Shown: positions 47,775-60,266 of the stretch, one piece after another
Layout of the letters: each line of letters starts with the position of its first letter
Numbering within the stretch: the stretch's first letter is position 1
NCBI GenBank assembly: GCA_023055355.1
Contig: JALJCS010000037.1
Location: 1,364,001-1,428,000 of the forward strand
Length of the DNA stretch: 64,000 nt
DNA from: Agelaius tricolor
Lineage: Eukaryota > Chordata > Aves > Passeriformes > Icteridae
Reading direction: 5' to 3'
The notes under the pieces: generated by a model
What the model saw: only the letters and a program-made list of their open reading frames with translations
Databases searched by the model: none
Told to the model about the DNA's origin: nothing
Translations under genes and position numbers: made by a program

Positions 47775-48363
47775 TGTTGGGGAAGATGAAACAGGAAAGC
47801 CTTATAAGTATGATTGCCTGGCAAAAGATTTTGAGAATATGGAAACTATAAGTGAGATTGAAATGAAAGCAAGCTTTGAGATCCCTCAGTTACTGAACAA
47901 CTGGAAAACAATGGTGTGGCCAGCTGAAGGTGATCCCCTTTGGATGGAACAACACCCTCTGCTTGCAGACAGGCCCAAGGGGCAGAGCAGACCCTGCCAG
48001 CTTGGCAGAAGGGATCCAAAGAGGAGTTTGTAGGGTTTAAAATGTAACACAGGATGGTAATGGAATGATTCTTATAGGCTGTATGGAAATGCTGTAGGAT
48101 TTGTATCTTGTACTAGACTGGTTAGTGAGAATTAGAATATTCAACACAGAAGATTTATTGTATTGTAACGGGAACCTCGCTTCTCTTGCCTTTTACTCTC
48201 TCACCCTCTCATCCTCTCTCCCCTCTCTTCTCTCAGGCCTGCTCTGAGCTGTGCCTGGCAGCTCCCAGCAGGGCCCTGCCCCCAGGCCCTTTGCAATGAA
48301 CCCCAAGTTCCAGCCCTGGCTCCAGAGATCTCTCATCTCCGTCCTACCCCTGATGCTCCTACA
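47775..48363 (+). mobile_element. Solo LTR, family D (6-bp TSD gagaaa)
   Basis: 589 bases from TGTTGGGGAAGATG to GATGCTCCTACA, with gagaaa at 47769-47774 and 48364-48369. It contains a pyrimidine-rich stretch and ttgcaatgaacccc, apparently a decayed AATAAA. The bases just upstream (aaaaaggagaaa) also look like a polypurine tract, so a 3' LTR with an internal remnant is an alternative. Confidence 0.8.
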
Positions 48364-48369
48364 GAGAAA

Positions 48370-50309
48370 GTTCCCCTGCCCGTGTTTATCTCAACCCTGG
48401 CATGCCCTGCCTGCTGCCACCCCAGCAGCAGCTCTGCTGCAGCCCTGGCTCCCCACACGCTGCTGGGAGAGGCAGAGGAGGAAGCAGGAAGGCTGTGCCT
48501 GAGAGCTGCCAGCCAAACACCCACGGCTGCCAAGCTCCAGCCCAGAGGAGCGGTGTAGGTTTGGTCACGCCAGCGAGGAGCGTCAGCGCTCCCCGTCATG
48601 AGAGCGGCTTAAAAATAATAAATGGTGCTAAGTGACAAATGTTCCTTCCTCTTCATTTCCCCCAGGGTTCAGGAGGCTTTCACAAGCTGTTAAAGGTGGT
48701 TTCCAGGTTGTTTTTTTTTTGTTTTCTGTGATGGATGAAAGTTTGTGTTTGGTTTAGTGAGGAGTTATGGCTCTGATGTACTTAAAAGGTCCCAATAACA
48801 GGACTTAGAAGTTAATAAAACAAAATATATCCCACCAAATATCACAGTATTTGCAATATTCAGGATTCAGTTTGGTTTGCTTGTATTTACAGGATTCCTT
48901 GAGGTGACTCTCACCAGAATTGTCTAATGCACTTCCAAAAAATCCCTGATACAGGTGAGGACTGGCTCCCCTCCAAGCTCACAGCTGTAGGAACCAGAGA
49001 CAGAAGGAATCCACAGGCACACACAAGCTGACATCCTCTGGAATCAGATGGATTCTGCAAATTCCCAGTCCTGCTCTCCATTAACCCAGGCCTCTCTCTG
49101 CCTCTCCCTGTTTTGTTAGCCAAACATGTTCAAGGGATGGGAGGTGAAGAGAGAATGATTTTTCACTGTCTCTTTAATGCAGGAACTGGGAACATCGAGT
49201 TAAATTAGTAGGAGATATGCTGAAAACCAAATAAGATATTCAGCTTCACACAGGGGAACTATGGGACTATTTGAGTGAAGATATTTTTTTGTGAATGCCC
49301 AAAGTTTGCATAACTTTAAAAGATGACTAGGCAAGCTCACAGAAGAAAATTCCAGTTGGAACTAGAAACCACAAAAATCCCCCTGAGCTGCAGATTGCTG
49401 GAGGCTGTAAGAGAAATAGCACGTTATGACTGAATTATTCCTAGACATTTCCCAAAACATGGACTGTGGGTCACTGCTGGAACTGGAATACCTGGCTGGA
49501 TGTACCTGTGCTCTGACCTAGCCTGATCATTCTTTTTCCTTACTTATTCCAGTGTACAGCACTGCAGGAGGTAAAATCTGTGCCACTGAGAAGCTGTTTG
49601 CCTGTTTTCTGAAAAAAAAAAAAAAAATAAATCCCCCTCTGAAGGCTGAATTTACTCAGGAATCAGGGGTGGGACACTAGGATGGTAAATCAAGGGCTCA
49701 GAGACTGAGCAGGGTAAATCAAGGGTCCAGTGACTGAAAATCCCCACGACAACCAGCAGGGTTTTATGAACAGACAGCACTGTCAGGTAGCTGGGGTGGA
49801 AAAACACATTCCTGCTATCAGCTCCAAAGGCTCAGCCTGGCAAAGAGTGTGACTGCAGATTGTGAGTGTCTGTTTCCTTTTCTTTGTTTCCTTGTTGTCT
49901 TTTTTAAACAATCTGCCAATTCATCATTAAGAAATTAAATATTTTATAGCTGCTGTGATGCTGATGACAGGTGCCAGATTGATTGGTTCTGGCAGAGGGA
50001 ATTTGCTGCTCATTTCTTCCCTTTGCAGCAAGAAGTTGTGTGCACAGGGGTAGAGAGAGGGATGAGCTGAAGTCTCCAAGCTGTCCAGATCTGACCCAAT
50101 AAAGAGTTTAAAAATAGGTCCAATCTGGAAACATATTGGTGCCAAGAACCACGACAACAAAAGCCCAGCTCGAGTGGCTGCATCTGCTAGCCCTGAGCAT
50201 AGGGGGTGGAAGGGGAGGCTCCCTGGAATTATCAAGGTTGCCCTGACTTACAGCACCCCCAGGACAGTGCTGCTTCCAACCAGCCACAGAGCTGCAAAAG
50301 GAGCAATCA
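48370..50309. other. No gene recognised
   Basis: Unique sequence with an A-run at 49612-49627. Confidence 0.55.
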
Positions 50310-50432
50310 TGTCAGAGCCAGAGACCTTGAGCTGTGTTCTTGCCTTTGCCACTGACTTCCACACAGCCCTGGGTAAATCCTGGGCAAGAATGCACCTCTC
50401 TTTTTGTGCCTGTTTCAGCTTCTGATTGGGAA
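50310..50432 (+). mobile_element. MIR-like SINE remnant
   Basis: Follows the MIR consensus order: gagccagagacctt, then gcctttgccactgacttcc, cctgggcaagaatgcacctc and tgtgcctgtttcagcttctg. Heavily diverged, as expected for a SINE family active before the bird-mammal split. Confidence 0.55.
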
Positions 50433-50551
50433 TGAGCTCATCTGCACATCACCATCAGATGTGGGCCCTCCCCTTCCACACCCAACCCAACCTTCCTGCC
50501 CTGCCCTTGGCGCTGTCCTGAGCTGAGCTCACCTCGTGATTTGGGAGGATT

Positions 50552-50678
50552 TGGGGGTATGGGAAGCTCTGGGGACATGGGAAGCTCTGGGGACATGGAA
50601 AGCTCTGGGGGTATGGGAAGCTCTGGGGGTGTGGGAAGCTCTGGGGACGTGGAAAGCTCTGGGGGCATGGGAAGCTCA
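50552..50678 (+). repeat. 18-bp tandem repeat
   Basis: About seven copies of gaagctctggggacatgg with variation (gggtatgg, gggtgtgg). The unit is a multiple of three, so it looks like a 6-residue protein repeat, but no gene context supports coding. Confidence 0.92.
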
Positions 50679-50720
50679 TACCCTCTCAGGATCTCTCGCT
50701 GGTCAGAGTGACCCCAAAAA

Positions 50721-51304
50721 TGTTAAAAGTCTCTTTTCCCAGTCTGAGCACTTGCAGAAGGAGTCAGGGCTCTTCATTTTTTGGTCTCAAGGTTGTTTAT
50801 TGTTTCTTATCTATAAAATTCTTTCTCCTATCCAGCTGAGGTCCATCCAGCAGGACAGTTCCAGGCACTCTGCCTGCCCCCAGGGCAGGGTTATGTCTTT
50901 ATACTAAAAACTACCTGTACAATGTTTACAATTCCTTTCCAATCCCTATCACCTGTGTTAGACACTGAGCTTCTACTCTAAACCAATCCCAAAGTGCCAC
51001 CATCACAGCAGAAGATGGAGGCCAAGAAGAAGAAGGAGAAAGGCTGGGCACACCCAGTTCCCTCCATCTTGCCCCCTGAACCCCCATACCAAAAACCCCA
51101 AAATCTACTTTTCCACCCCATGATAACTTCACTATTATTCTACCTAAACTGTTGTGGCTTGCTGATCTTCATCTAAGGTTGGTGATTTGCTCCATGGGTC
51201 ATAATCAAACCCAGAGGTGTTCTGGGCTGTGTGCCAGGGTCTCTGAACCCCCTGTAGGAGTTTTGGCTGTTCCAGACAGCCAGAGGGATGTCCTGGGTTC
51301 TGGC
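50721..51304 (-). mobile_element. Solo LTR, family C
   Basis: About 584 bases, from TGTTAAAAGTC to GGGTTCTGGCA on plus, minus orientation, very similar to the copy at 4797. No clear target-site duplication. Confidence 0.8.
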
Positions 51305-53536
51305 AATACCCACCTCTGATCACCTCCACTCCTCCTTCCCCACAAGCCTTTTCCTCCCCTGGGGCAGCCTGGTTTGTGCAGCTCTGGGCTGAGGAGACAG
51401 ACGAGCCACATTCCCAGGGATGACACTAACAAGATTTAGTACGTGACTGAGCCTTGCAATCGCTGGTGATAACTAGAGAATTACCCTGATAAATATTTGA
51501 TATGATTTGGAGAGTAATAATAGATTTTTCTTGCCCACGATTTCCATCAGGAAGAGGCAAGGGGAAAGAGCTGCTGAAAAGGGGAATGTAATTGTGGCAT
51601 CCATCTTTCTGTCTGAGGTTACCTGTCCTGTGCAATAGATCAGTGGGGAATAGGGCAGGGGGGACGTGGAGGGGCAGGAGGTGACAGGGCATCCCTCAGC
51701 CCCACTGCATTCCAGATCTGCTGGCAGGCCCCAGGCTCTGAGAGGATTGAGTGTGTGATTCCTTGTGTGTGTGTGACAAACCAAACTGAAAAATGGAGGG
51801 GGGAAGGCAGTAAGGAAGAGAAAGAAAATAGGATGGAAAAATCCAGAACAACACTGGAAAAACGTCAGGGCTGGAGATGGGAAAGCTGGGATGCAAAGGG
51901 AGCTTTCTCTGTGTTGCTGGATGTAAATGTAATGACAGAACCCCAGCACCACCAAATCCCAACAGGATTCCCACTCCTCAGAGCCAGGATATTTTGTTGG
52001 CACGGAGGTGAGAGCAGCAGATATCTCTGGTGAGGTCAGTGACACACAGCAAGGCCTCAAAGAGTGGGAAAGCAAATCTCCCCCTTCTCCCCCTGGCGTG
52101 GGGTGGTCCCAGAGACCCCACAGCTTTTGCTGCCATTGGGAATGCCAGCAGGATGGCAGCTGTGTCCTGGGGTCACAGGGCTGCAGCACACCCCCCTAAC
52201 TGGCACATAAAGGTTCAGTTTCCACCTTGTGGATTCTCCACAAAGCCATGTTTGAGACCATAGGTGAGGAGGAATCACTTTTGCTCACATTGGCAACAGC
52301 ACGCCCTGCGAGGACTCTCCAGCTGAGGATCTGGGACAGCCAGCAGCCAGAGCTGCTTTCCTGGTTGTGCCACACAAAGCAAATCACATCAACCCTGCAT
52401 TCTCTTCCCAGTGCTTCCTCTGCTGATGCTGCTGTCCCCATTGGAGCAGTGCAGTGGTGCCTGGATCTTCGGTTTCCACCAGGATATAAATCAAGGTGTC
52501 CTGGTTTCCAGAGGATCTGTCACTGGTGGAAGCAGCACGCGCTGTCTGCCTCTGAAACCGTGGGCCTCCTTTCACTTTGGTGCCCAGTTTGAGGCCTCTG
52601 ACAGTAAGTGTTCACCTCATTCTTTATTCCTGTCCTTATTTTACACTCAAGTCATTACTCAGGATGCATTCAGTGGCATCAGCTGAAGGAGATTTTCAGA
52701 TAATGCAGGCAAAGCAAGTGAGAACAAAGATCACAGCAAGGAAAGTGGTTCTTTGGCATGTTCACATAACAGCTACTCCATCAGGTAGAACATGACAGTT
52801 ATTGTAGGAATCTCTTCATAAACCCTAATACACACTCAATTATATACTCTTAAAACTCCCTTTTTGTTCTGTATCACTCATCTGGAGAGGTGTCAGATGG
52901 AGAAAGGCAGTAATCCACAGAGACACCAATTCATTTCATCGACATGCTCGGGGATGGTTATTAATAGCAGAGCTGCTGGCTAATTGCACATGTCCTGTTA
53001 CAGGAGATCAATCACACACAGAAGAGCTTGAAAACAACTTTGTGTCATTTCACACAGAACTGTTTAGTCAGGGCTACACTCCTGTCCTTGCTGGGCTTGG
53101 GTAACCTTTGGGAGGGTTTGGGTTTGCTGGGGTTGAACTGTCCTGGAGCTCTGCTTCCCTCCCTGAGGGCACAGATCCAGCTGCACAATCCAGGTTATCC
53201 TCTGGGCTTTAGTGGTGGCACAATCTGAGGGGTCAGGGCTTGTAATATTGATAGGCACAGCCTCCATGTTCTCCTTATTAAAAGATAATAGGAACAATAA
53301 TCCCAAGGGCTTTTTATCTGCAAGAGGCTGTGGACAACGTGGTTGCCTCTTCTCCAAGCCAGCAGCAGAAGGAGAGGGAATGCTCAGCATGTAACAAACT
53401 AAACTCACCACTCTGCTATTGATAAATCACCCTGCTCTTATTTAGGGCCACATAAAGTTCCCAGACAGAGATAGGGATCTTATTGTGTGAGATGCTGCAC
53501 GCACATACAAATAATACAAATGATACTTAGGCTCTT
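51305..53536. other. No gene recognised
   Basis: Unique sequence. The 238-codon minus frame at 51473-52189 has no recognisable domain or intron signals and was not called. Confidence 0.5.
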
Positions 53537-53640
53537 AAATAAATAAAATAATTATAAATAAATAAAATAAATAAAAATAAATTATTGTTGTTGTTGTTGT
53601 TACTATTATTACTATTATTATTATTACTACCCTAAATAAT
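53537..53640 (+). repeat. TAAA, TTG and TTA microsatellite cluster
   Basis: Adjacent simple repeats: AATAAATAAA-type, then TTGTTG, then TTATTA/CTATTA. Confidence 0.93.
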
Positions 53641-55439
53641 AATTCTGCAATGAAATCAGCGTGAGGAGCCCCATCAAAGACAAACTCCATTCCCACCTCT
53701 CATCTGTGGTGCCAAATCCCAGTCCAGTTTCCTTCCCTTCCAGCTCCCAGCAATCTTCAGAGGCTCTTGAAATGAACAACAACTTCCATCATCACATCAT
53801 AAAGGTTAATCTCCCCTTCAAGCAATCATCTTGCTAAGAATGATGAGTTTTAATTTAAGGATAGTTTCTAGACAATAAAGCTACACTTACATGGCTGTGC
53901 TGAAGAGACAATCAGACAAACAAGGCACTGGCTCCAATGATGGATAATGATGGATTCATTCAAACATGGAGAGCTGGAGTTGAAGGAAAAATTCAACAAA
54001 GCCTCCTTGATTTTTTGCTTTCCTGCCCATTAAGATGTCACAAGATGCTTTCATTAGATAGTATTACTAACAAGAATGTAATAGACAAATCAAACATACT
54101 CCATGCTTCATCTCATTTGGGCAGGAAGGTAATTTTACCCAGGTGGGCTCTCTAGAGAGCTTTGTGTATTCTCCTTGCTCTGGAACAGCTCTGGATCTGG
54201 GTCCCAATTCTTTTGAGCATCTGAGCATCTCTAAACTTGTGAGGTGGAAATCAGCATTTCACTGAGTTCACACAGACAGCAAAGACCTTCCTGCCTCACC
54301 CTGAAACCAAGACATTCAAAAACCACATGGGAAATGCAGCTGCTAGGACCCTGGGCTGGATAATTGTTTGGTTTTTTTTCTGAGCCATACACCTGCAGCC
54401 TGTTTTTGTAATACAGATACAGGGGGAAAGATAATTCTTACCCTGACACAGAGCGAGATGTAGATGGGCTCTGAAAAGCAAATGTTATTTAGATTTTGCT
54501 TTCATATCAAGGAAATATCCTAGCAGGGCAAGAGAGGCAGCACTGTGCATCACCTGCCAGTTCAGTTCTGACCTCTCTTCCTGCTCCCCAGCACTGGGCT
54601 CACACAGGGCACTTGGCAGGCAGTAAAGCTGTCCCCTCTGCTCTACAGCCCTGGGTCAGGTCAGCATGGACAATGGGCTTGGATGGCTCAGATGGAGAGG
54701 TCAGGAATGGATCCATCTCTTACAGCTCCTGTGTGGGGTGGGACTCTCTCAGCGCCAGGGAGGGGAAAGTCAGACCTTTGGGGTGTGATTATAACATGAG
54801 TTAAGGGCTCTCAAGGAGTGTGGAGGAGGTGGAGGGGAGCTGCCTGTCCCCAGCCCCTCCAAAGCTGAGACCCCAGTCCCAGTCCTGCCCAGGACCCTCT
54901 CTGCTGTGCTGTGCATGGAAAGAACTCAAGTTACAGAAGCTGGGAGCTGCAGACAGAGAACAGAACAGTGACAATTGGGATTTAGCAGGGCTCCCACCAC
55001 ACAGGGAAGCAGGCACAGCAAAAGGACTGCAGGGCATCGTGTTAGAGAGGTGGGGCAGACAGACAGACCCGTGTCCAAGGCATGATGCAGCTCTTGAGTT
55101 GCGTTATTTAATAGGCAACAAGTCACTCACTGAGAGTCTCTAAACCTCAGCTCCTGCCTCTCCAGGGCCCTCCAGGCTCCCCCATGCCTGGCACCTGTTA
55201 ATGTAATCATCCCAGCAGGGGCGAAAACTTTGCAAGAATTTCCCTTAAACAGCTTTCTCCCCAGGACACCAACATCTACATGAAATTACAGCATATGTGC
55301 TGCTGGCCCAAAGCTGAGAAGGAAAACCTGCAGGCTCACCAAAGCCTTCCCCTCTCTCCCTCCCAGCCCCATCCAGGGATGTATCACCTTGATTGCTCAA
55401 ATCTGACTGTTTCCCAATCTTCTTTCATCTCACATTGAC
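53641..55439. other. No gene recognised
   Basis: Unique sequence; short frames only. Confidence 0.55.
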
Positions 55440-55830
55440 CTCCCAGCATGGCAGGAAGCAATAATCAAAGCTGTGACACGTGTGATAGCCCTGTGCCAGA
55501 CGAGGCATTAGCAGTTCCTTTAGATTTAAGCCCAGTTCATACCCACCCGGTAAATAGCCTTCCCAGCGAGCTCTGCAAATCCATAGTCAGTTCATCAGGA
55601 AGCACTTGTCCTAGTTTCACAAAAGGCCCGAAAATGAGGCAAATAGAAAGCCAAAGAAAAGAGCTTGTTCGAGTTAAAATGACTCTAATACGGGAAGCAA
55701 CAGGCAGGAGGGGAAAACATGCGCTGCTCAAATGTTATCAGCACGCTGGGTTCCAAATGCCAGTTTGCAGCTTTAGGCAGCTTCAGACAGCAAAATACAG
55801 AGGGGATTGTCCTGTGTTGATGTAAAGTAG
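55440..55830. other. Unique stretch, candidate conserved non-coding element
   Basis: Even composition, retained CpG, no repeat recognised and a 125-codon open plus frame with no known domain. These features would fit a conserved enhancer or a chance frame; conservation was not tested. Confidence 0.2.
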
Positions 55831-56944
55831 GAAGAATGTGGCAGGAAATGCTAACAGGGAGCAGTAGAAGAGGATAGCACAGGATAGCAGGCAGATCACC
55901 TGGAGCCTGGACAGACAGTTTGTGTTCTCACACCCGGCTAACTCCTCTCCTGACCTGGTTTTCCTGTTTTTCTCACCTGTTCTGGCTACATTAGACTTGA
56001 GATTTTCTTATGTGTGCTGCAATCATCACTTCAGTTTCCCACGCAGATGTTCTGAGTCTCTGTCAGGAGCCTGGAGGGATCTCGGGAGCATCAGGAATGA
56101 GAAAGCTGCTCAGAGGACTGGGAAAAACTCGGGGGAAAGGGCCCTGCCTGGGATAACGGGAATGTCAAGGGCATTCTGGCTAGCAAGGGTGCTCCCTGTC
56201 ATTGTAGGTATGAAAGGAAAAGCTCAGACCTCAAACCCTTCTCTTCTGTCCCTGCATTTTCCACCAGCAGGCAGGGAACCTCTTCCCCTGATGTGTTCTC
56301 ACTGTGTTCGTGCCACAGCTGCTTCAGGAGCTGGATCCCAGCAGCTCATGGAGCCGTTTTACCTCTCTGGAACTTAACCCATCTTTTACCAAATTAAACA
56401 TGCTGCTCCTGACTCTTCTGACCTCCTGCAAATGTTCTGTTTTCCGTCTTCCAGCCCTCCTATGCATTCAAGCACAGTTAAGCCTCTCCACCCTGACCTT
56501 AAGAAGCCAGACATGGTCAGTGACTCCATTTTTTGTCTTTATTTACTGAAATATCCCTCCTGATACATCCGAGGATAGCATTTGCCTTGCTTTGCCTGAC
56601 ATCTCAGTCAGGCTGCAGTCACTCAGACCACACAGTCCTCGACCATTTGCTGCTCATCATCTCCTATATTATATCTCAGACTATCACAAGTGCTCACATT
56701 CCTGACCTGTCATCTCAAACTTTCTCTTTGCCCTCTCATTTCAATTATTCTGATTCTCAAGGTCACTGAGTTCTTTCAGACTTGTACTCTCATTCTTCTC
56801 TGCGTTGTCAAAACTTCCACTTCTGCGTCCTGGGCGATTTTAGCCTCAGGATCTTGCTTTCATTGCCAAGATCATGCACAAGAAGAAAAGATCAGTTCCC
56901 AAACTGTTCTGTGAGAAAGTCTTTTAGCAAATTCCCTCCAGAGA

Positions 56945-57215
56945 ATTGCACCTCACCTTCCAGTTTACTAATCCTCCTTTCCTTCAGCTTCACTAATAAT
57001 TTCCCACATGGCACCTATCAGATACCTGACTGAAGCCTAGATAAAGGAGATCAGCAGCATTTCCTTTGTCTGGAAAATCAGGTATCTTATCAAAACAAAG
57101 CTATCATGTTCGTCTGACACAATCTACATTTGTAAACCCATGTTGCATCTTATCTCATTTCCCCTTTATCTCTGCATGTTTAATTGTTCTTCCCTTCAAA
57201 ATTCACTTTGAAATC
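56945..57215 (-). mobile_element. Ancient CR1 reverse-transcriptase remnant
   Basis: The minus strand translates as QHGFTNVDCVRR, then a broken stretch with a DKGNAADLLYLGFSQ-like segment, matching the layout of the CR1 reverse transcriptase HGF...C...N and YLDFSKAFD blocks. Several stops and a frameshift show long decay. Sequence from about 56560 may belong to the same element, less surely. Confidence 0.6.
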
Positions 57216-57589
57216 TCCAGTCAAGGTTAGACTAAGAGGCTTGGAGTCAACTGGGTAACTTTTTCTCTGTACATTGCTACTTCTACAGTTCTCTGATCAT
57301 GTGGATTTTGGAGACGAGACATTATTAATGATCTTTTCTGCTGGACCTGCACTTTAGTATGATGATTCTCATATCTCTGACTTCAGAGGTGCTGTCCAGC
57401 GTCAGAGTGTAACACAAAGGAGTGCCTAAATAATCCCAGAGCAGCACTGTGGGACCCGAGCTCTGCTGGGATTCGCTGGAAAACTGAATGGGAAAGAGGC
57501 TGGCTCTGTGCAAGCAAGGAGCAGGGGGAATTAACGAGGTGAGACTGGGCTGGTTTGTTTGTGAGCAGCTTTAAAAATGTGAAACTTAC

Positions 57590-57785
57590 AGTGATGGTTG
57601 TCAAAGTCGTGCTTGCAAAGTTCCCCACCGTCACAAGCATCACAAGCGACTGCCAGAGCTTTAATGTTAATTGGACAGATTGTCTCTGGTTTTGAAGGGA
57701 AAGCTGTGATTAATGAAACAACTGTTAACGAGGCTGGAGCGAAGCAGACCCTTCACCTTCCTTCTTTTGAGAGGAGGTAAACAGC
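57590..57785. other. Unique stretch, candidate conserved non-coding element
   Basis: Contains TAAT-rich homeodomain-type motifs (gctttaatgttaattgg, gtgattaatg) and a gttaac site in unique sequence. Suggestive only. Confidence 0.2.
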
Positions 57786-58595
57786 AACAGCCTTTGGCTG
57801 CCCTTAAGAAGCAGCTGACTGAGAGCCTTCCTTGAAAGCACTGCCAAGCCAAGCTGCAGAGATGAATTCAAGGCATGGAGAGGCATGAAAGTGCTTCGTT
57901 CCTCCAGGAGGAGGCAGGAAACAAAGCACAGCCTCTTCTGTGCTTTAATCCCTGGGCAAGTTTTCCTCAGTTTAGACATTCAGAACTGATTAGTGTCCAC
58001 CTTAGGTGGTTTGGGCCCACACAGGTTCTCCATGGTCTTTTGTAATCTGTGATTTGCAGTGATCTAATATGGGGACATTTTGCTCTCCTAATTCAGAAGT
58101 GGGTTTAATGTTTATACTGGCTGCTGAGTTCCATATTTACACTCACAGAATTCACCAAAGGAAGAGGTATAGACACTCCTTGGGTCTAAAACCTAATGGA
58201 ATAATGTGTTTTTTTTTAAATCTTCCTTTATCATTGTCTTTCCCTATCCATGCACCCTTGATCTCTACCTTCACACCCTCTGCCTCTACCATCATCCCTG
58301 AATTTCAGACCTGCTTCCTAAGGATTCATTCTGAAGATGTCTATCAGAACACAGAGCCCAAACCAGGCAGGGCCTTCACCCTCTGTCACAGCCCTGCCCT
58401 CCCCGCTCCAGGAACACAGTGTCCTAACACACACAGGCTAAAACATTTCCTAGTGTTTGTAGAGTGAAAGCACACGATTGTGCACAGGAGTACCCAGGTC
58501 TCTTTTGACTTTTTTTATTCAATTTGTTCTTCTGCTGAAGGAAAAGATTGGAGCATTTGTTGCCGGAGCCTTACAGAGCCTTCCTACTTCCCCAG

Positions 58596-59218
58596 TGTGA
58601 AAAATGCTTATTTTATGATTGTTTTTTTCCCAAATATTAAAATGAATATTATATGTGTTATGTTAGAAAGTTATGCTGTATTAATTTTTTAAAGTAGTGT
58701 GTTAAATATAGTTTTCGGTTATAACATAATGTTCAAATAGAAACTATGCTATGTAAGATACTTTTTTTTAAGAGAGGACTCATACTGAGATAGCAGCCAC
58801 AGGACACCTGAATCTTTCAGAGAAAGAGAATTTATTGCTCCATTATCAGAAGAAATGAACTTCTTCCTGCCTTGCTCAGCCCTGAAGAGCCGTCAGGATT
58901 CAGAGGAAGAAGTTGACACTGACCAGACAGAATCCTGTGTTTGAATGGAATTTATGCATCACGGATGAGGTGTATGAATATGCAACAGGCTGTTGTTTTT
59001 AAGGGTTAATCCTCTGTTAACGTGGGTCCTTTTTTGGGTTTATTTTGCCCAGAAAAGGTACCCGGACCGTCCATAACTCTTTGTTTCTATTGTCTCGTAT
59101 TGTCCTAATCTCAGTTGTTCAAATTTTTATCACTCTAATTACATTACTATTTTTATAACCATTTTATTACTATTTAACTTTTAACATTTCAAAAAACAAG
59201 TGATTGGCGTTTTTCACA
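58596..59218 (+). mobile_element. Solo LTR, family E (5-bp TSD cccag)
   Basis: 623 bases from TGTGAAAAATGC to GGCGTTTTTCACA, flanked by cccag at 58591-58595 and 59219-59223. The 3' third is AT-rich. A 5-bp duplication distinguishes it from the 6-bp families in this window. Confidence 0.87.
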
Positions 59219-59670
59219 CCCAGTGAATTCACTGGGGCATCTCCATGGAGCCATCCACCCCATTATCAACGCTTGGATCTTAATTCTGCTCTCACTGCAG
59301 TCAGCAGCACACCAGGCTGAGCTGGAGGGGACACAGATCAGGCCTCCAAAGTCTGCCTTGAGCAGTGAAGTGAGAGCTCTCCCCCTCTCACAATGTGCTC
59401 GCACTCCGAGGTCTCCGGTCATTACTCTCCTTGCTGCCTCATTACCAGAATGTGCCATTAAAGTTTTGCTCACTTGAAAATGATCTCTTATTATCTCTCC
59501 ATGGAAATTGCCCCGGCAACAAGCTTCCCTCAATATCTATCAAGCCAAAGAAAGCCGTTAGAGGAATTACAGAGAGCTGCATGGATGCTCCTGCCCCATC
59601 CCTGGCAGGTGGGATCCCCCAGGTGGCTCTCTGGGGCTCTGGCTCCATCATGAGGCCACTGCAAGAGCAG

Positions 59671-60266
59671 CCAAGTGTCCTTGGAAAGGTCCCTAGCCAA
59701 GTGTCCTTGCCATGGTCCCTATCGAAGTGTCCTTGGCAAGGTCCCTATCCAAGTGTCCTTGCCATGGTCTCTATCCAAGTGTCCTTCTCATGGTCCCTAT
59801 CCAAGTGTCCTTGTCATGGTGCCCATCCAAGTGTCCTTGCCATGGTCTCTATCCAAGTGTCCTTCTCATGGTCCCTATCCAAGTGTCCTTGTCATGGTGC
59901 CCATCCAAGTGTCCTTGTGAAGGTCTCTATCCAAGTGTCCTTGGAAAGGTCCCTATCCAAGTGTCCTTGGCAAGGTCCCTGGCCAAGTGTCCTTGTCATA
60001 GTGCCCATCCAAGTGTCCTTGTGAAGGTCCCTATCCAAGTGTCCTTGTGAAGGTCTCTATCCAAGTGTCCTTGCCATGGTCTCTATCTGAGTGTCCTTGC
60101 CATGGTCTCTATCTAAGTGTCCTTGTGAAGGTCTCTATCCAAGTGTCCTTGCCATGGTCTCTATCCAAGTGTCCTTGTCATGGTCCCCATCCAAGTGTCC
60201 TTGCCATGGTCTCTAACCAAGTGTCCTTGTCACAGTCTCTATCCAAGTGTCCTTGCCATGGTCCCT
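59671..60266 (+). repeat. 26-bp minisatellite (about 23 copies)
   Basis: Unit ccaagtgtccttgccatggt followed by ctctat, 26 bases with constant spacing over about 596 bases. Because 26 is not a multiple of 3 and the unit has no stop in any plus frame, long repetitive open frames appear; they are not genes. Confidence 0.97.

Noticed and set aside
50536..50907. Six-residue repeat protein (WEALG type)
   Set aside because: The 18-bp unit is a multiple of three; the frame then enters an LTR and has no gene context.
51473..52189. 238-codon minus-strand frame
   Set aside because: No recognised domain, biased C/T composition, no splice or homology evidence visible.
59395..60050. Long repetitive open frames (209 and 112 codons)
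   Set aside because: They are translations of the 26-bp minisatellite in different phases.
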